From contig WBSG01000027.1 of assembly GCA_008923285.1 (NCBI GenBank), positions 372,752 to 436,751 on the forward strand: DNA of 64,000 nt. The letters run 5' to 3'. The notes beneath the pieces are model-generated. The model was not told the origin of the DNA, searched no databases, and was given only the letters and a program-made list of their open reading frames with translations. Position numbers and translations under genes: made by a program. Positions within the stretch are counted from its first letter, which is position 1, and each line of letters begins with the position of its first letter. This document shows, one piece after another, positions 9,444 through 20,454 of the stretch. Source of the DNA: Betaproteobacteria bacterium SCN2. GTDB lineage: Bacteria; Pseudomonadota; Gammaproteobacteria; Burkholderiales; Thiobacillaceae.

Positions 9444-9482
9444 ATTTTACACCAGAAATCCTTTTATAAGCATTGGCTTATA
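9444..9482 (-). promoter_or_regulatory. Possible fmdB promoter with overlapping palindrome
   Basis: On the minus strand a TAAAAT hexamer (9444-9449) lies 33 bases before the fmdB start. Upstream at 9465-9482 is a perfect palindrome, TATAAGC and GCTTATA around a CATTG-side loop, which covers the position where a -35 element would fall. The -35 itself is poor. The palindrome may be an operator; this is inference. Confidence 0.35.
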
Positions 9483-9510
9483 CGGCCCGGCCGGCATTTT
9501 TCGCCGGTCG

Positions 9511-11508
9511 CTACCAGGCCAGGCGCAGGCTGCCGTAGGCACGGCGCGCGAAGACGTTCTCGCGGCGGAACTCCTGGTAGTCGTCGCCCACGTTCTGCAC
9601 GCCCAGCGCCCATTCCGCCTCCATGCCGTCCAGCCTGAACTGCCGCGCCAGGCGCAGGTCAGCGCGGGTGTAGCGGCTGGTGTGGTCGCCCTCGGTCAGC
9701 CACATCATGCGGTCGGTATGGTAGACGGCGGCAGACAGGCTGAACCCGCCGCCGATGCGCCAGTTGGCCAGCACGCTGGTGGTCCAGTCCGGTGCGGACT
9801 CCGGCATGTCGTCGTCGGCGGTGTCATGGCTGGCATCGACGTGGGCGAAGGACTGCGCCAGGTGCAGCGAGAAGTCCGGGTGCGGTTTCCAGGTGAGCTG
9901 GGCATCGAGGCCGGTGACGTCGAGCGTGCCGCGGTTGAGGTACTGGAAATACTTGTCGTTGTAGGACTCGCCCGCGCCGAAGCTGCGCAGCAGCCGGTAG
10001 CTCGTCTGCCCGATATAGTCGGTGACGTGGTCGCGGTACAGCCTGAGGTCGAGTTGCGCGCCCCATTCCGGCCACAGCCCCAGGTAACCCATTTCCACCG
10101 AAGTGTTGGTTTCCGGGTCCAGGCCCCCGGATGGGATCACGTACTGGTCGACCATCTCCCCCGCCAGATTGCGGAAACCGTGGTTGCCGTCGTGCTCGTA
10201 GAATGTCGGCGAGCGGGTCGCGCGCGAAACCGCCCAGCGCAGGGTATGCCGGGGGTTGATCCGGTAGCTCACCGCCAGGCGCGGGGAGACCTCGAAGCCG
10301 GTGAAATAGTGATGGCCGGCCTGGGCGCCGCCCTGCACCAGCCAGTTCGTTCCCGCCTGCCACTCGGCATGGGCGTACAGGCTGGCCAGCGTGCCGTTCT
10401 GCCTGTCGCGGGTGCCGTAGAAGCCCAGGCTGCGCACGGCCTCATGGCGCAGTTCCCCGCCCCACGCCAGCCGCAGGGCCGGTGCCAGCCTGTGCGTGGA
10501 GGAAAAATCGAGCTGGGTGCGCCATTGTTCGAGATCCGGATGGACGGCGATGTCCGCGGAATAGTTGCGCGAGGCGAAGGGCGCAACGAAGTTTGCCTGG
10601 CCGTTGTCGTTGTAGCTGTGGCTGAACTGCACGTTCCAGCCCTCGTCCGCGCTCAGCACGCGCGCAAAGCGCAGTTGTACATGTCCGTCGAGGGGCTCGG
10701 ACGAGCGGCTTTCCTCCGCATGACGCTCGCTGCCCCCGTTCCAGTTGCCGCCGGTCAGGCCGATCTGCGCGGAAAGCTCGTCGGTGTTTGTCAGCTGGTA
10801 ATCCCAGCGGCCGTTGAAAAAACGCGTGTAGGTACGCTCGTAATAATCCGTGCGCCTGTCATTGGTGCGGTCGAAGTAGGTTTTCTCGAAGCGGTCGCGA
10901 TGCTGGCTGGACAGGGTCAAGCGGTAGCGCAGCCTATCTTCGCCGCCGCCGTAGCGCAGCACGGCGCCGGCCATGTTCTGTTCGCCCGCCATCACGCTCG
11001 CCAGCCTGCCGCGGGTCTGGGTGGGATCCCTGGAAACGATGTTGATGATGGCGAAAAAGGCGTTTGCGCCGTATACCGCGGCGTTGGGGCCGCGCACCAC
11101 CTCGATGCGCTCGATGTCCTCCACCGCCAGCGGCAGGGTGCCCCAGTCGACGGCGCCGTAATGCGGGCTGTAGATCGAGCGGCCGTCCACCAGCACCTGG
11201 AAGCGGCGCGAGTAGGCATCAGCGAAGCCGTGGTAGCCGACGGCATAGGTGTTTTCGCGGGTATAGGCCACGGAGAAACCGGGCACCAGGCGCAATAGAT
11301 CGGGGATGTCCTGATAGCCGGAAGCGCGGATCATGTCCTGGTCGATCACGGTCACCGACGAAGGGGTGTCCTGCAGCGGCTGGGCCATCCTGGACACGGT
11401 CAGCACCACCGGCAGTTCGTCGAGGAAATCGCTTTCCGTGAGCGCGGCCGCATGCACCGGCAACGCCAGTGCACACACGCCCGCCAGGAGCCCCCGAAGT
11501 CCCTTCAT
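9511..11508 (-). CDS. TonB-dependent outer-membrane receptor, copy 1 of a tandem pair
   Basis: The 665-residue product has a signal peptide ending near VHA, then a plug domain with SVTVIDQDMI, LRLVPGF, VLVDGRSIY and IERIEVVRGPNAAVYGANAFF, and a beta barrel ending in the aromatic residue of LRLAW. It should take up a metal chelate, cobalamin-like compound or other scarce ligand with energy from TonB. ELPVVLT near the mature N-terminus may be the TonB box. The substrate cannot be read from sequence. It is clearly paralogous to the receptor immediately upstream (matching plug motifs nearly throughout), so the pair arose by duplication. Confidence 0.88.
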   Translation of the reverse strand: MKGLRGLLAGVCALALPVHAAALTESDFLDELPVVLTVSRMAQPLQDTPSSVTVIDQDMIRASGYQDIPDLLRLVPGFSVAYTRENTYAVGYHGFADAYSRRFQVLVDGRSIYSPHYGAVDWGTLPLAVEDIERIEVVRGPNAAVYGANAFFAIINIVSRDPTQTRGRLASVMAGEQNMAGAVLRYGGGEDRLRYRLTLSSQHRDRFEKTYFDRTNDRRTDYYERTYTRFFNGRWDYQLTNTDELSAQIGLTGGNWNGGSERHAEESRSSEPLDGHVQLRFARVLSADEGWNVQFSHSYNDNGQANFVAPFASRNYSADIAVHPDLEQWRTQLDFSSTHRLAPALRLAWGGELRHEAVRSLGFYGTRDRQNGTLASLYAHAEWQAGTNWLVQGGAQAGHHYFTGFEVSPRLAVSYRINPRHTLRWAVSRATRSPTFYEHDGNHGFRNLAGEMVDQYVIPSGGLDPETNTSVEMGYLGLWPEWGAQLDLRLYRDHVTDYIGQTSYRLLRSFGAGESYNDKYFQYLNRGTLDVTGLDAQLTWKPHPDFSLHLAQSFAHVDASHDTADDDMPESAPDWTTSVLANWRIGGGFSLSAAVYHTDRMMWLTEGDHTSRYTRADLRLARQFRLDGMEAEWALGVQNVGDDYQEFRRENVFARRAYGSLRLAW

Positions 11509-11534
11509 CCTGCCCTGTTATCCTTGTGAGTCGA

Positions 11535-11550
11535 ATTCCCGCAGGGGAAT
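11535..11550. other. Short hairpin between the two TonB receptor genes
   Basis: ATTCCC and GGGAAT flank a GCAG loop in the 81-base gap between the tandem receptors. It lies in the leader of the downstream receptor gene. No T-run follows, so continued transcription is likely. Confidence 0.35.
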
Positions 11551-11589
11551 CGCCGTCCTCGACGGGATGCTACATCCCTTCAGCCCATC

Positions 11590-13536
11590 CTACCAGTCAA
11601 GGCCCAGGCCCACCCAGGCGCGCCTGTCGAACAGGTTGTCGGGGCGGAACTCGGCATAGCGCTCGCCGCCGAGATTCTGCCCCACCAGCGACAGTTCCAG
11701 CCGGTGGCCCTGCCATTGCCAGCGCCGCGCCAGCCGCGCATCGACACGCGTGTACTCCGCCGCATCGTCGCCGTCATCCAGCCATTTCATGTAGCCCACC
11801 CGATAGAGCCCGGCGCTCGCCTCCCAGCCATCGGCCAGGCGCCAGATGCCCAGTGCCGAAAAATTGTGACGCGGGGCCGACAGGCCGATATCCTCGTCAT
11901 TGGAGTCGATGTGCACCCGCGCATAGTTCAGGATCAGGTCGATGTTCTCGCGCGGCTGCCAGTGCAACTGGACATCCGCGCCACGTATGTCTGCATGGGT
12001 CATGTTGTCGGCCTGGTATGTCCGGCCCGGTCCCGGATCGAGATCCCTGCCGCCCACCACCTTGCGCACCCGGTCGCTGAACAGGCGTGCGTCGATGCGC
12101 AGGTTCAGTGCGCGCACGTGGCCGACATAGCCCAGTTCGCGCGACAGCACCTTTTCCGGCTGCAAGTCGTCTGCCGGCACATACATCTGCGAAAGGAACA
12201 CGCCCGTGCTGGAGTAGTAGCGCACATCGCCCTCCATCTCGAAGAAGGTCGGCGAGCGGTATGCCTGGCTGACCGACGCGCGCAGCGAATGGTCCGGCGC
12301 GATGGCGTAATTCACCGCAAGGCGCGGCGAAAGGTCGATGCCGCTATAGTAATGATGTTCGGCCATGATCCCGCCGTTGACGGTCCAGTCCGGCGAGGGC
12401 GTCCACTCGATGTTGCCGAACAGCCGGTAGAGGGTGCCGCTGCGCCTGTCCTTGCCACGGATGTAATCCGGCGCATCGACCCCTTCCCAGCGCGCCTCGG
12501 CGCCCCATACCAGGCGGGCGCTGTCGTTCAGTCCGGTGATCATCTGGAACTCGACATCCTCGCGCCACTGGGTCTGCCCAAGATCGAAGGGAATGTCGAC
12601 GAACATGGCCGGCGGCGGCCCCGGGATCAGCGGATAGCCGCTGACGGTGAAGCCGTCGTCGGTGTAGTGGCGGATGTGATAGAACTGCAGCGACCACTCG
12701 GTGTCCGGGTCGACCACGCGCTTGAACCTGGCCTGGAAATGCTCGCTGCCGACGTCGAGCTCGCGTATCGGCTCGAACGGGTCGCCGGCCCGGCCCTGCC
12801 GCCAGTCGCCGCGGCTGGCGGCGAAGTTGACCGTGAGTTCGTCGCTGGCGGAAAGGCGATAGTCGCCCCTGAAGTCGACATGGCGCGTGGTGGTCTTTTC
12901 CGCCTGCGCGTCGAAGCGGTCGCGCCGCTGCTCGGACAGCGACAGCCGGTAGCGGAAATCGTCGCTGCCGCCGCCATGGCGCATCAGCACGCCGCCGTTG
13001 CCCTGCTCGCCCGCCTGCGCGGAAACATGCAGGCCCGCGGCCTGCGCCGGATCGCGGGTAATGATGTTGATGACGCCGAAGAAGGCGTTGGCGCCGTAGG
13101 TTGCGGCATTGGGTCCGCGCACCACCTCAATGCGCTCGACATCCTCGATCGCGAGCGGCAGCGAGGCCCAGGGCACCTGGCCGAAGCCCGGCAGGTAGAC
13201 CGAGCGCCCGTCGATCAGCACCTGCATGCGGCGCGAGTGGGCATCGGCCATGCCGTGGTAGCCCACCCCCCAGGAATTGTCGCGGGTGTAGGCCACGTTG
13301 AAACCGGGCACCAGGCGCAACAAGTCGGGAATGTCGCGAAAACCGGAGGCGCGGATCATGTCCCGGTCGATCACGGTGACGGCCGCGGGCGAGCGCGACA
13401 GCGGCTGGGAAAGGCGCGAAGCGGAAAGCACCACCGGCAGTTCGCCGAGGAAATCGGTTTCCGTGAGCGTGGCGGCGTGCACCGGCATGGCCAGTGCAGC
13501 CAAGGCCAAGGCCAACCCCAAACTCCGCAGTTTCAT
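11590..13536 (-). CDS. TonB-dependent outer-membrane receptor, copy 2 of a tandem pair
   Basis: The 648-residue product has a signal peptide (LALAALAMPVHA) and the same mature opening as its neighbour: TLTETDFLGELPVVLSASRL here against TLTESDFLDELPVVLTVSRM there. The plug carries SVTVIDRDMI-like, LRLVPGF, VLIDGRSVY and IERIEVVRGPNAATYGANAFF, and the barrel ends LGLDW. It starts 28 bases after the ssb stop without a clear Shine-Dalgarno. No TonB, ABC transporter or regulator lies beside it, so the ligand is unknown. The pair may have inserted behind ssb, since most relatives do not have receptors there. Confidence 0.88.
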   Translation of the reverse strand: MKLRSLGLALALAALAMPVHAATLTETDFLGELPVVLSASRLSQPLSRSPAAVTVIDRDMIRASGFRDIPDLLRLVPGFNVAYTRDNSWGVGYHGMADAHSRRMQVLIDGRSVYLPGFGQVPWASLPLAIEDVERIEVVRGPNAATYGANAFFGVINIITRDPAQAAGLHVSAQAGEQGNGGVLMRHGGGSDDFRYRLSLSEQRRDRFDAQAEKTTTRHVDFRGDYRLSASDELTVNFAASRGDWRQGRAGDPFEPIRELDVGSEHFQARFKRVVDPDTEWSLQFYHIRHYTDDGFTVSGYPLIPGPPPAMFVDIPFDLGQTQWREDVEFQMITGLNDSARLVWGAEARWEGVDAPDYIRGKDRRSGTLYRLFGNIEWTPSPDWTVNGGIMAEHHYYSGIDLSPRLAVNYAIAPDHSLRASVSQAYRSPTFFEMEGDVRYYSSTGVFLSQMYVPADDLQPEKVLSRELGYVGHVRALNLRIDARLFSDRVRKVVGGRDLDPGPGRTYQADNMTHADIRGADVQLHWQPRENIDLILNYARVHIDSNDEDIGLSAPRHNFSALGIWRLADGWEASAGLYRVGYMKWLDDGDDAAEYTRVDARLARRWQWQGHRLELSLVGQNLGGERYAEFRPDNLFDRRAWVGLGLDW

Positions 13537-13564
13537 TATTCGTATTTGCTGGGGTGCCGGCGCG

Positions 13565-14032
13565 TCAGAACGGGATGTCGTCCTCGAGGTCGTCGAAGGA
13601 GCTTCCCGCCGGTGCGCGGGCCGGTGCTGCGGAACCGCCGGAACTCGGGCGGCTGGCGGCGCGCGGTGCGCTGTCCATGTCGGCCGAGCCCCCGCTCATG
13701 CCGCGTCCGCCCAGCATCTGCATGCGGTCGCCGCGGATCTCGGTGGTGTAGCGGTCGTTGCCTTCCTTGTCCTGCCATTTGCGGGTGCGGATCGAGCCCT
13801 CGACATAGACCTGGCTGCCCTTCTTCAGATACTGGCCGCAGATTTCGGCGGTCTTGCCGAAGAAGGAAACACGGTGCCATTCGGTGGCTTCCTGCATTTC
13901 GCCGCTGCGGTCCTTGTACTTGTCGGTGGTGGCGATGGACAGATTCGCCACCGCGTCGCCCGAGGGCAGGTAGCGCACTTCCGGGTCGGCGCCGAGATTG
14001 CCGATGAGTATGACCTTGTTGATCGATGCCAT
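13565..14032 (-). CDS. ssb: Single-stranded DNA-binding protein
   Basis: The 155-residue product coats single-stranded DNA in replication, repair and recombination as a tetramer of OB folds. The opening [21 protein letters not shown]-type segment, [12 protein letters not shown] and [13 protein letters not shown] are standard. A Gly/Ser/Ala linker leads to the acidic tail ending DDIPF, which recruits partner proteins. The ATG follows the MFS stop directly (TAA then ATG), suggesting translational coupling. The MFS-ssb block divergent from uvrA is a familiar betaproteobacterial arrangement. Confidence 0.97.
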   Translation of the reverse strand: MASINKVILIGNLGADPEVRYLPSGDAVANLSIATTDKYKDRSGEMQEATEWHRVSFFGKTAEICGQYLKKGSQVYVEGSIRTRKWQDKEGNDRYTTEIRGDRMQMLGGRGMSGGSADMDSAPRAASRPSSGGSAAPARAPAGSSFDDLEDDIPF

Positions 14033-15418
14033 TTAAATTTCCCCTTTGATCAATTGCAGGGCGGCCGCTTCGTCCCAGCCGCTTTTCGCCACCTTCAGGA
14101 CAGCCATGCCTTCATCGGCCATGACCGCCACTTCCCTTACCCCGGAAAGCGCTGCCAGTTCGCTTTTCAGCAGCGCCGCACTGGCCTCGTCCAGGCCTTC
14201 CACCTTGTACATGCAGGTACGCACCGCCGGCGGCGTGCGCATGCCCCAGGTCGCCAGCAGCCAGATGCCCATCAGCACGCCGCAGAAGCCGAACAACTCG
14301 GCAAAGCCGTATTTCTGGGCAAGCCAGCCGCCAGCGGCGCCGCCGGCAAACAGGCCCAGCGCCTGGGCGGTATTGTAAACCCCCATGGCCGTCCCCTTGG
14401 CGCTCGCCGGCGCCAGCTTGGAAATCAGCGAAGGCAGGCTGGCCTCGAGGATGTTGAAGGCAATGAAGTAAGCCAGCAGCGCGACGCCCAGCCAGAACAG
14501 CGAGTGCTGCACGCTCATCAGGCTCATCTGCGCCACCAGCATCAGCGCCACCGAGCCGATGAAGATGGGTTTCAGCTTGTCGCGCTTCTCGCCGACGATG
14601 ATGGCCGGCACCATGAACACGAAGGACAGCAGCAGCACCGACAGGTAGACCCACCAGTGCTGGTCGGCAGGCAGGCCGGCGCCCTGCGCCAGCATTACCG
14701 GCACTGCCACGAACATGGCCATCTGCGCCGCGTGCAGGGCGAAAATGCCGTAATTGAGGCGCAACAGCTGGCCATCGCGCAGCACGTCCGAGAGCCGCGC
14801 CGGATTGGCCTCGGCGTCGCCGTGGAAATGCGCCGGAGGCGGGTCGGGCACGTAGCTCAGGATCACCCAGATCGCCAGCACCGCCAGGATGCCGGTGAGC
14901 GCGAAAATGCCCGGCACGCCGATGGCGCGATCGAGCACCGGCCCCAGCACCAGCGACAGGGCGAAGGTCAGGCCGATGCTCATGCCGATCACGGCCATGG
15001 CCTTGGTGCGGTGCTCTTCCCGCGTCATGTCGGCCAGCATCGCCGTGACCGCGGCGGAAATCGCCCCGGCACCCTGGATCACGCGGCCCGCGATCACCCA
15101 ATAGATGTTGGTGGCGAAGGCGGCGACGAAACTGCCCACGGCGAACACCACCAGCCCGAACACGATCACCTTCTTGCGGCCAATGCGGTCGGACAGCATG
15201 CCGAAGGGCAGTTGAAAGAGGCCCTGGGTCAGGCCGTAGATGCCGAGCGCCATGCCCACCAGGAAGTGGTCGTTCCCGCCCGGCAGGGTCGGGGCGTAGA
15301 GGGCGAACACCGGCAGGATCAGGAACATGCCGAGCATGCGCAGCGCGAAAATCGACGCCAGGCCAATGGTGGCGCGCTTTTCGACGGAGGTCAGTTTATC
15401 GGGATTTTCCAAGGGCAA
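14033..15418 (-). CDS. MFS transporter with C-terminal YAM-like domain (YajR type)
   Basis: The 461-residue product has 12 predicted membrane segments and the MFS signature [14 protein letters not shown] after the second helix. Residues about 395-461 form a soluble alpha-beta tail ([29 protein letters not shown]) resembling the YAM domain of Escherichia coli YajR. Substrate is unknown; drug or metabolite export is the usual guess. The frame has no upstream ATG before an in-frame stop, so translation probably begins at a TTG ending at 15418 or 15412. It ends directly against ssb. Confidence 0.85.
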   Translation of the reverse strand: MPLENPDKLTSVEKRATIGLASIFALRMLGMFLILPVFALYAPTLPGGNDHFLVGMALGIYGLTQGLFQLPFGMLSDRIGRKKVIVFGLVVFAVGSFVAAFATNIYWVIAGRVIQGAGAISAAVTAMLADMTREEHRTKAMAVIGMSIGLTFALSLVLGPVLDRAIGVPGIFALTGILAVLAIWVILSYVPDPPPAHFHGDAEANPARLSDVLRDGQLLRLNYGIFALHAAQMAMFVAVPVMLAQGAGLPADQHWWVYLSVLLLSFVFMVPAIIVGEKRDKLKPIFIGSVALMLVAQMSLMSVQHSLFWLGVALLAYFIAFNILEASLPSLISKLAPASAKGTAMGVYNTAQALGLFAGGAAGGWLAQKYGFAELFGFCGVLMGIWLLATWGMRTPPAVRTCMYKVEGLDEASAALLKSELAALSGVREVAVMADEGMAVLKVAKSGWDEAAALQLIKGEI

Positions 15419-15489
15419 AACCGGGGGCGCGAAGCAGATGCGAAATGCCGTATATTAACAGGTTGCCCAAGCTCCTTTTAGCCGTCCAA

Positions 15490-18315
<2,826 letters not shown>

Positions 18316-18644
18316 GCCGGCTTTCATCCGGGTTGTTTTCGTGCGGCGGAATGAATGCGCAGTGAAGACAGGCGTCGACGAAGCCCCACGGCGGGATTGC
18401 CCCGGTTCCGGACCGGGCCGGACAGTTTTCGAGCCCGCCGCACTCATTCCGGCGCGAAACGCGACCACACGGCATCGCGCCCCCAGCGCATGCTTCGGGG
18501 CAGGCCACAAAGACCGCCATGACGCTGCACACCGCGCCACGAAGGCCCGTCAAACAGAAAGCCTCCAATCCCCCGTCTGCAAAGCGGTTGTTATCCAGGC
18601 CCAAGCGCGTATAACAGGTGTTTCCCCATATAGAGGTACGAATC
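18316..18644. other. Gene-free 329-base stretch after uvrA
   Basis: No coding frame here is convincing. It holds a perfect 6-bp hairpin at 18401-18417 (CCCGGT, loop TCCGG, ACCGGG) with a T4 stretch eight bases later, which may end uvrA transcription. GTGCGGCGG at 18341-18349 has an exact inverted copy at 18435-18443, and GGAATGA at 18348-18354 has one at 18444-18450, so a folded element of about 110 bases is possible. The last 60 bases are the promoter region of the first small gene. Confidence 0.6.
18588..18615 (+). promoter_or_regulatory. Promoter of first 64-residue protein gene
   Basis: TTGTTA (18588-18593) and TATAAC (18610-18615) are separated by 16 bases, 30 bases before the start codon. 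The same boxes with the same spacing recur ahead of the second copy, and the surrounding bases GTTGTTATnCA are also conserved, which supports a real sigma-70-type promoter. Confidence 0.65.
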
Positions 18645-18839
18645 ATGCAGATCAGAACACACAGAAATGGCGGCAATGCCTCACTCGATGAAGTGGCAGA
18701 CGCCTGGAAAAAAGAGGAGCATGATTTCCCCTTGAGCGAATCCGCCCTCGACACGCAAACCATTGCGCTGGTAAGGCGCCTGCAAGCCGCGGACAAGAAA
18801 GCAGGACCCATCGTCCCGAACCCGCTGAACATGCATTGA
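18645..18839 (+). CDS. Unknown 64-residue protein, tandem copy A
   Basis: I do not recognise this family. The product is a charged, soluble-looking 64-residue protein with no signal peptide or membrane segment. It begins MQIRTHRNGG, has a helical acidic/basic middle (VADAWKKEEHDF) and ends PNPLNMH. It aligns without gaps to the next gene, 39 of 64 residues identical, conservation being strongest at both ends and at AWKxEEHDF. The start was chosen for that alignment and for GAGGT seven bases upstream. It is a single-gene unit with its own promoter and a terminator at 18881. Both copies being intact argues for function. Confidence 0.75.
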   Translation: MQIRTHRNGGNASLDEVADAWKKEEHDFPLSESALDTQTIALVRRLQAADKKAGPIVPNPLNMH

Positions 18840-18848
18840 CGCGCCAGC

Positions 18849-18865
18849 CCGCCGAAAAACGGCGG
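18849..18865. other. Hairpin in the 3' region of copy A
   Basis: CCGCCG, loop AAAAA, CGGCGG lies nine bases after the copy A stop and 15 bases before the main terminator. It could protect the transcript end. Confidence 0.4.
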
Positions 18866-18880
18866 AAAAGCGAATGACGA

Positions 18881-18904
18881 AGCCGCCCGACCGGGCGGCT
18901 TTTT
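18881..18904 (+). terminator. Rho-independent terminator of copy A
   Basis: AGCCGCCC and GGGCGGCT pair around a GACC loop and are followed by TTTTT. It closes the first small transcription unit. The second unit has a terminator of nearly identical stem. Confidence 0.85.
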
Positions 18905-18979
18905 CGTTGCGCCGCCACTGTCTTGCGGCGATCCCGCTCGAACAAGGCCCAGCCCCCTAATTCCCCACTTTGAAAACAG

Positions 18980-19007
18980 TTGTTATTCACGCCCCGGCAG
19001 CTATAAA
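18980..19007 (+). promoter_or_regulatory. Promoter of second 64-residue protein gene
   Basis: TTGTTA (18980-18985), 16 bases, TATAAA (19002-19007). Box sequence and spacing copy those before the first gene. The distance to the start is 29 bases. Confidence 0.65.
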
Positions 19008-19019
19008 ACGAATCTGCAT

Positions 19020-19032
19020 GAAAGGAGGTGAT
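19020..19032 (+). promoter_or_regulatory. Unusually long Shine-Dalgarno sequence of copy B
   Basis: GAAAGGAGGTGAT is complementary to the conserved 3' end of bacterial 16S rRNA over 13 bases. The AGGAGG core is eight bases from the ATG. It fixes the start codon and suggests very strong initiation or ribosome holding. Confidence 0.85.
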
Positions 19033-19036
19033 GACC

Positions 19037-19231
19037 ATGCAAATCAGGACACGCCGAAACGGCGGCGACGCTTCGCTGCAGGCGGTCGCCGAGGCCTGGA
19101 AGCGAGAGGAACACGACTTCCACTGGAGCGAATCCAAGTCGGACGAGCATGCCGTTGCGCTTGCCAAGCGGATACTGGCCGAAGAACGGAAAGAAGGGCC
19201 CGCCCACCCCAACCCGCTGAACGTTCATTAA
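19037..19231 (+). CDS. Unknown 64-residue protein, tandem copy B
   Basis: This is the paralogue of the preceding small gene. It starts MQIRTRRNGG, contains AWKREEHDF and ends PNPLNVH, and aligns gap-free over all 64 residues. No signal peptide, membrane segment or metal motif is seen. The middle (residues 34-54) is the variable part while both ends are held, so the ends are the likely functional sites. It has a full anti-16S ribosome site, its own promoter and its own terminator. Function is unknown; a highly expressed small stress or regulatory protein is a guess. Confidence 0.8.
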   Translation: MQIRTRRNGGDASLQAVAEAWKREEHDFHWSESKSDEHAVALAKRILAEERKEGPAHPNPLNVH

Positions 19232-19272
19232 TCCCGGCTTCACGCTGGACAGCGGGGGGATATCGAATGATC

Positions 19273-19301
19273 AAAAGCCGCCCAATCGGGCGGCTTTTTT
19301 T
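19273..19301 (+). terminator. Rho-independent terminator of copy B
   Basis: GCCGCCC and GGGCGGC pair around AATC, with AAAA before and T7 after. The A/T symmetry means it could work on both strands. It isolates the second small gene from the cupin gene. Confidence 0.9.
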
Positions 19302-19355
19302 GCATTGAAGAATCCAGGCAAACCCATTCGCAGCCGTTCCTTTTAACCCGGCCTT

Positions 19356-19361
19356 TATAAT
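19356..19361 (+). promoter_or_regulatory. Possible -10 box of the cupin gene
   Basis: A perfect TATAAT lies 33 bases before the cupin start. The -35 region is poor, so this is a partial promoter call. Confidence 0.4.
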
Positions 19362-19394
19362 CGCTCGGAAACCCATCACGCCACAGGAAAAACC

Positions 19395-19790
19395 ATGCCC
19401 AAATCCACCTCTCTCACCTCGGCCACCAGCGCCATCTGGGGCAAGCATGTCAGCGTGCCCGACGCGCCCGCAGGCTTTACCGTGCGCACCACTTTCCCCA
19501 GCAACCCCGACGGCGTGGAGGTGATGCTGGAACAATGGGAAGCCGGCAGCGCCGAGCCGCCGCATTCCCACCCCGGCGATGACATGACCGTGGTCGTCGA
19601 AGGGAAAATGGCGGTGCAGTTTTTCATCCGGACAGACAGCGGCCTGGTCGCCGACGGCGCCCCGCTGATCCTGAACAAGGGTGACACCGGCTACATCCGG
19701 GGCGGACGCATCCATGACGCCAAATACATCGAGCCCTGCAAGCTGGTTTACGTGCACGACAAGGCGTTTGGCTTTGTGGAGGAAAACTGA
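19395..19790 (+). CDS. Cupin-domain protein
   Basis: The 131-residue product is a single small beta-barrel cupin. Motif 1 supplies H57 and H59 in PPHSHPGDD, a following acidic residue, and a GxxxV strand (VVEGKMAV). Motif 2 is GDTGYIRGGRIHDAKY with H107. These residues would bind one metal ion. No second domain is present, so it may be a small dioxygenase, isomerase or sensor; the substrate is not predictable. AGGA lies eight bases before the ATG. It stands alone between a terminator and the lipoprotein gene. Confidence 0.85.
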   Translation: MPKSTSLTSATSAIWGKHVSVPDAPAGFTVRTTFPSNPDGVEVMLEQWEAGSAEPPHSHPGDDMTVVVEGKMAVQFFIRTDSGLVADGAPLILNKGDTGYIRGGRIHDAKYIEPCKLVYVHDKAFGFVEEN

Positions 19791-19899
19791 ACGCCGGCTG
19801 CCGAATGAATGCCCTGCCTGATTTGCAGCAGCGCCTTTGACGCGCTATGAATCAAGGTGTGCCGTCCACTTTGTCCACATCGAACCCAGGAGACCCGCC

Positions 19900-20415
19900 A
19901 TGATTGCGCACCGGAATGCACTCGTCTTCGCCTTCGCGGCAGCGGCGCTGGCCGTGGCGGGGTGCGAAAGGATCGTCACCGGCGAAGCCGTGCAAACCCT
20001 CGCCGTCAGCGAAAACGAAACCGGCGGCTACGGCCCGGTCACCCTTTCCCTGACGCCGGACATGGCGCCAGTCGCGATCAACTTCCATGCCCGCCACGGC
20101 GACGATCCGTCCGAGTTCAACAAGTGGAACGGCTACCGCGCCCTGCTGAGCCGCAACGGCCAGGCCGTCGCTTCAAGCCAGTTCAACCTTAACCACACCG
20201 GTTCGGTCGATTCGCCGCAAGGCTCGCGCTACCTGCTGCAGAACATGCTGATGCTGAATCCGAGCGAGGCCGGTGACTATGAGCTCGTCATCACACCGAC
20301 CAGGCCGGCCGAAATGAAGCTCTACGAGACGCAGGTCGAAGTCCGCCGCAACGTGCAGGACAGCTACGCGGTCTACCCGGAGCAGCCCGCCAGTCAGCGC
20401 ACGCTCGCCCAGTGA
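19900..20415 (+). CDS. Putative lipoprotein of unknown function
   Basis: The 171-residue product begins with a hydrophobic leader and the lipobox VAGC, giving lipidated C22. The mature part is mostly beta structure (YGPVTLSLTPDMAPVAINFHARHG, FNLNHTGS, GDYELVITP) and may be an Ig-like or jelly-roll domain with no catalytic motif visible. AGGAGA lies nine bases before this ATG, so it is preferred to an in-frame ATG 63 bases upstream. I do not recognise a named family. It converges on the DUF411 gene. Confidence 0.75.
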   Translation: MIAHRNALVFAFAAAALAVAGCERIVTGEAVQTLAVSENETGGYGPVTLSLTPDMAPVAINFHARHGDDPSEFNKWNGYRALLSRNGQAVASSQFNLNHTGSVDSPQGSRYLLQNMLMLNPSEAGDYELVITPTRPAEMKLYETQVEVRRNVQDSYAVYPEQPASQRTLAQ

Positions 20416-20454
20416 GCCAGGCTGCCGGGTGGCGGCCGCCCACAGGCTTGCCGG

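Noticed and set aside
9511-13536. Vitamin B12 receptor (btuB) assignment for the tandem receptors
   Set aside because: Plug motifs are general for TonB receptors; no cobalamin riboswitch or btu gene is adjacent.
15444-15470. Possible LexA (SOS) box before uvrA, CCGTATATTAACAG
   Set aside because: The half-sites are two bases too close for CTG-N10-CAG and the first is CCG, so it does not meet the consensus.
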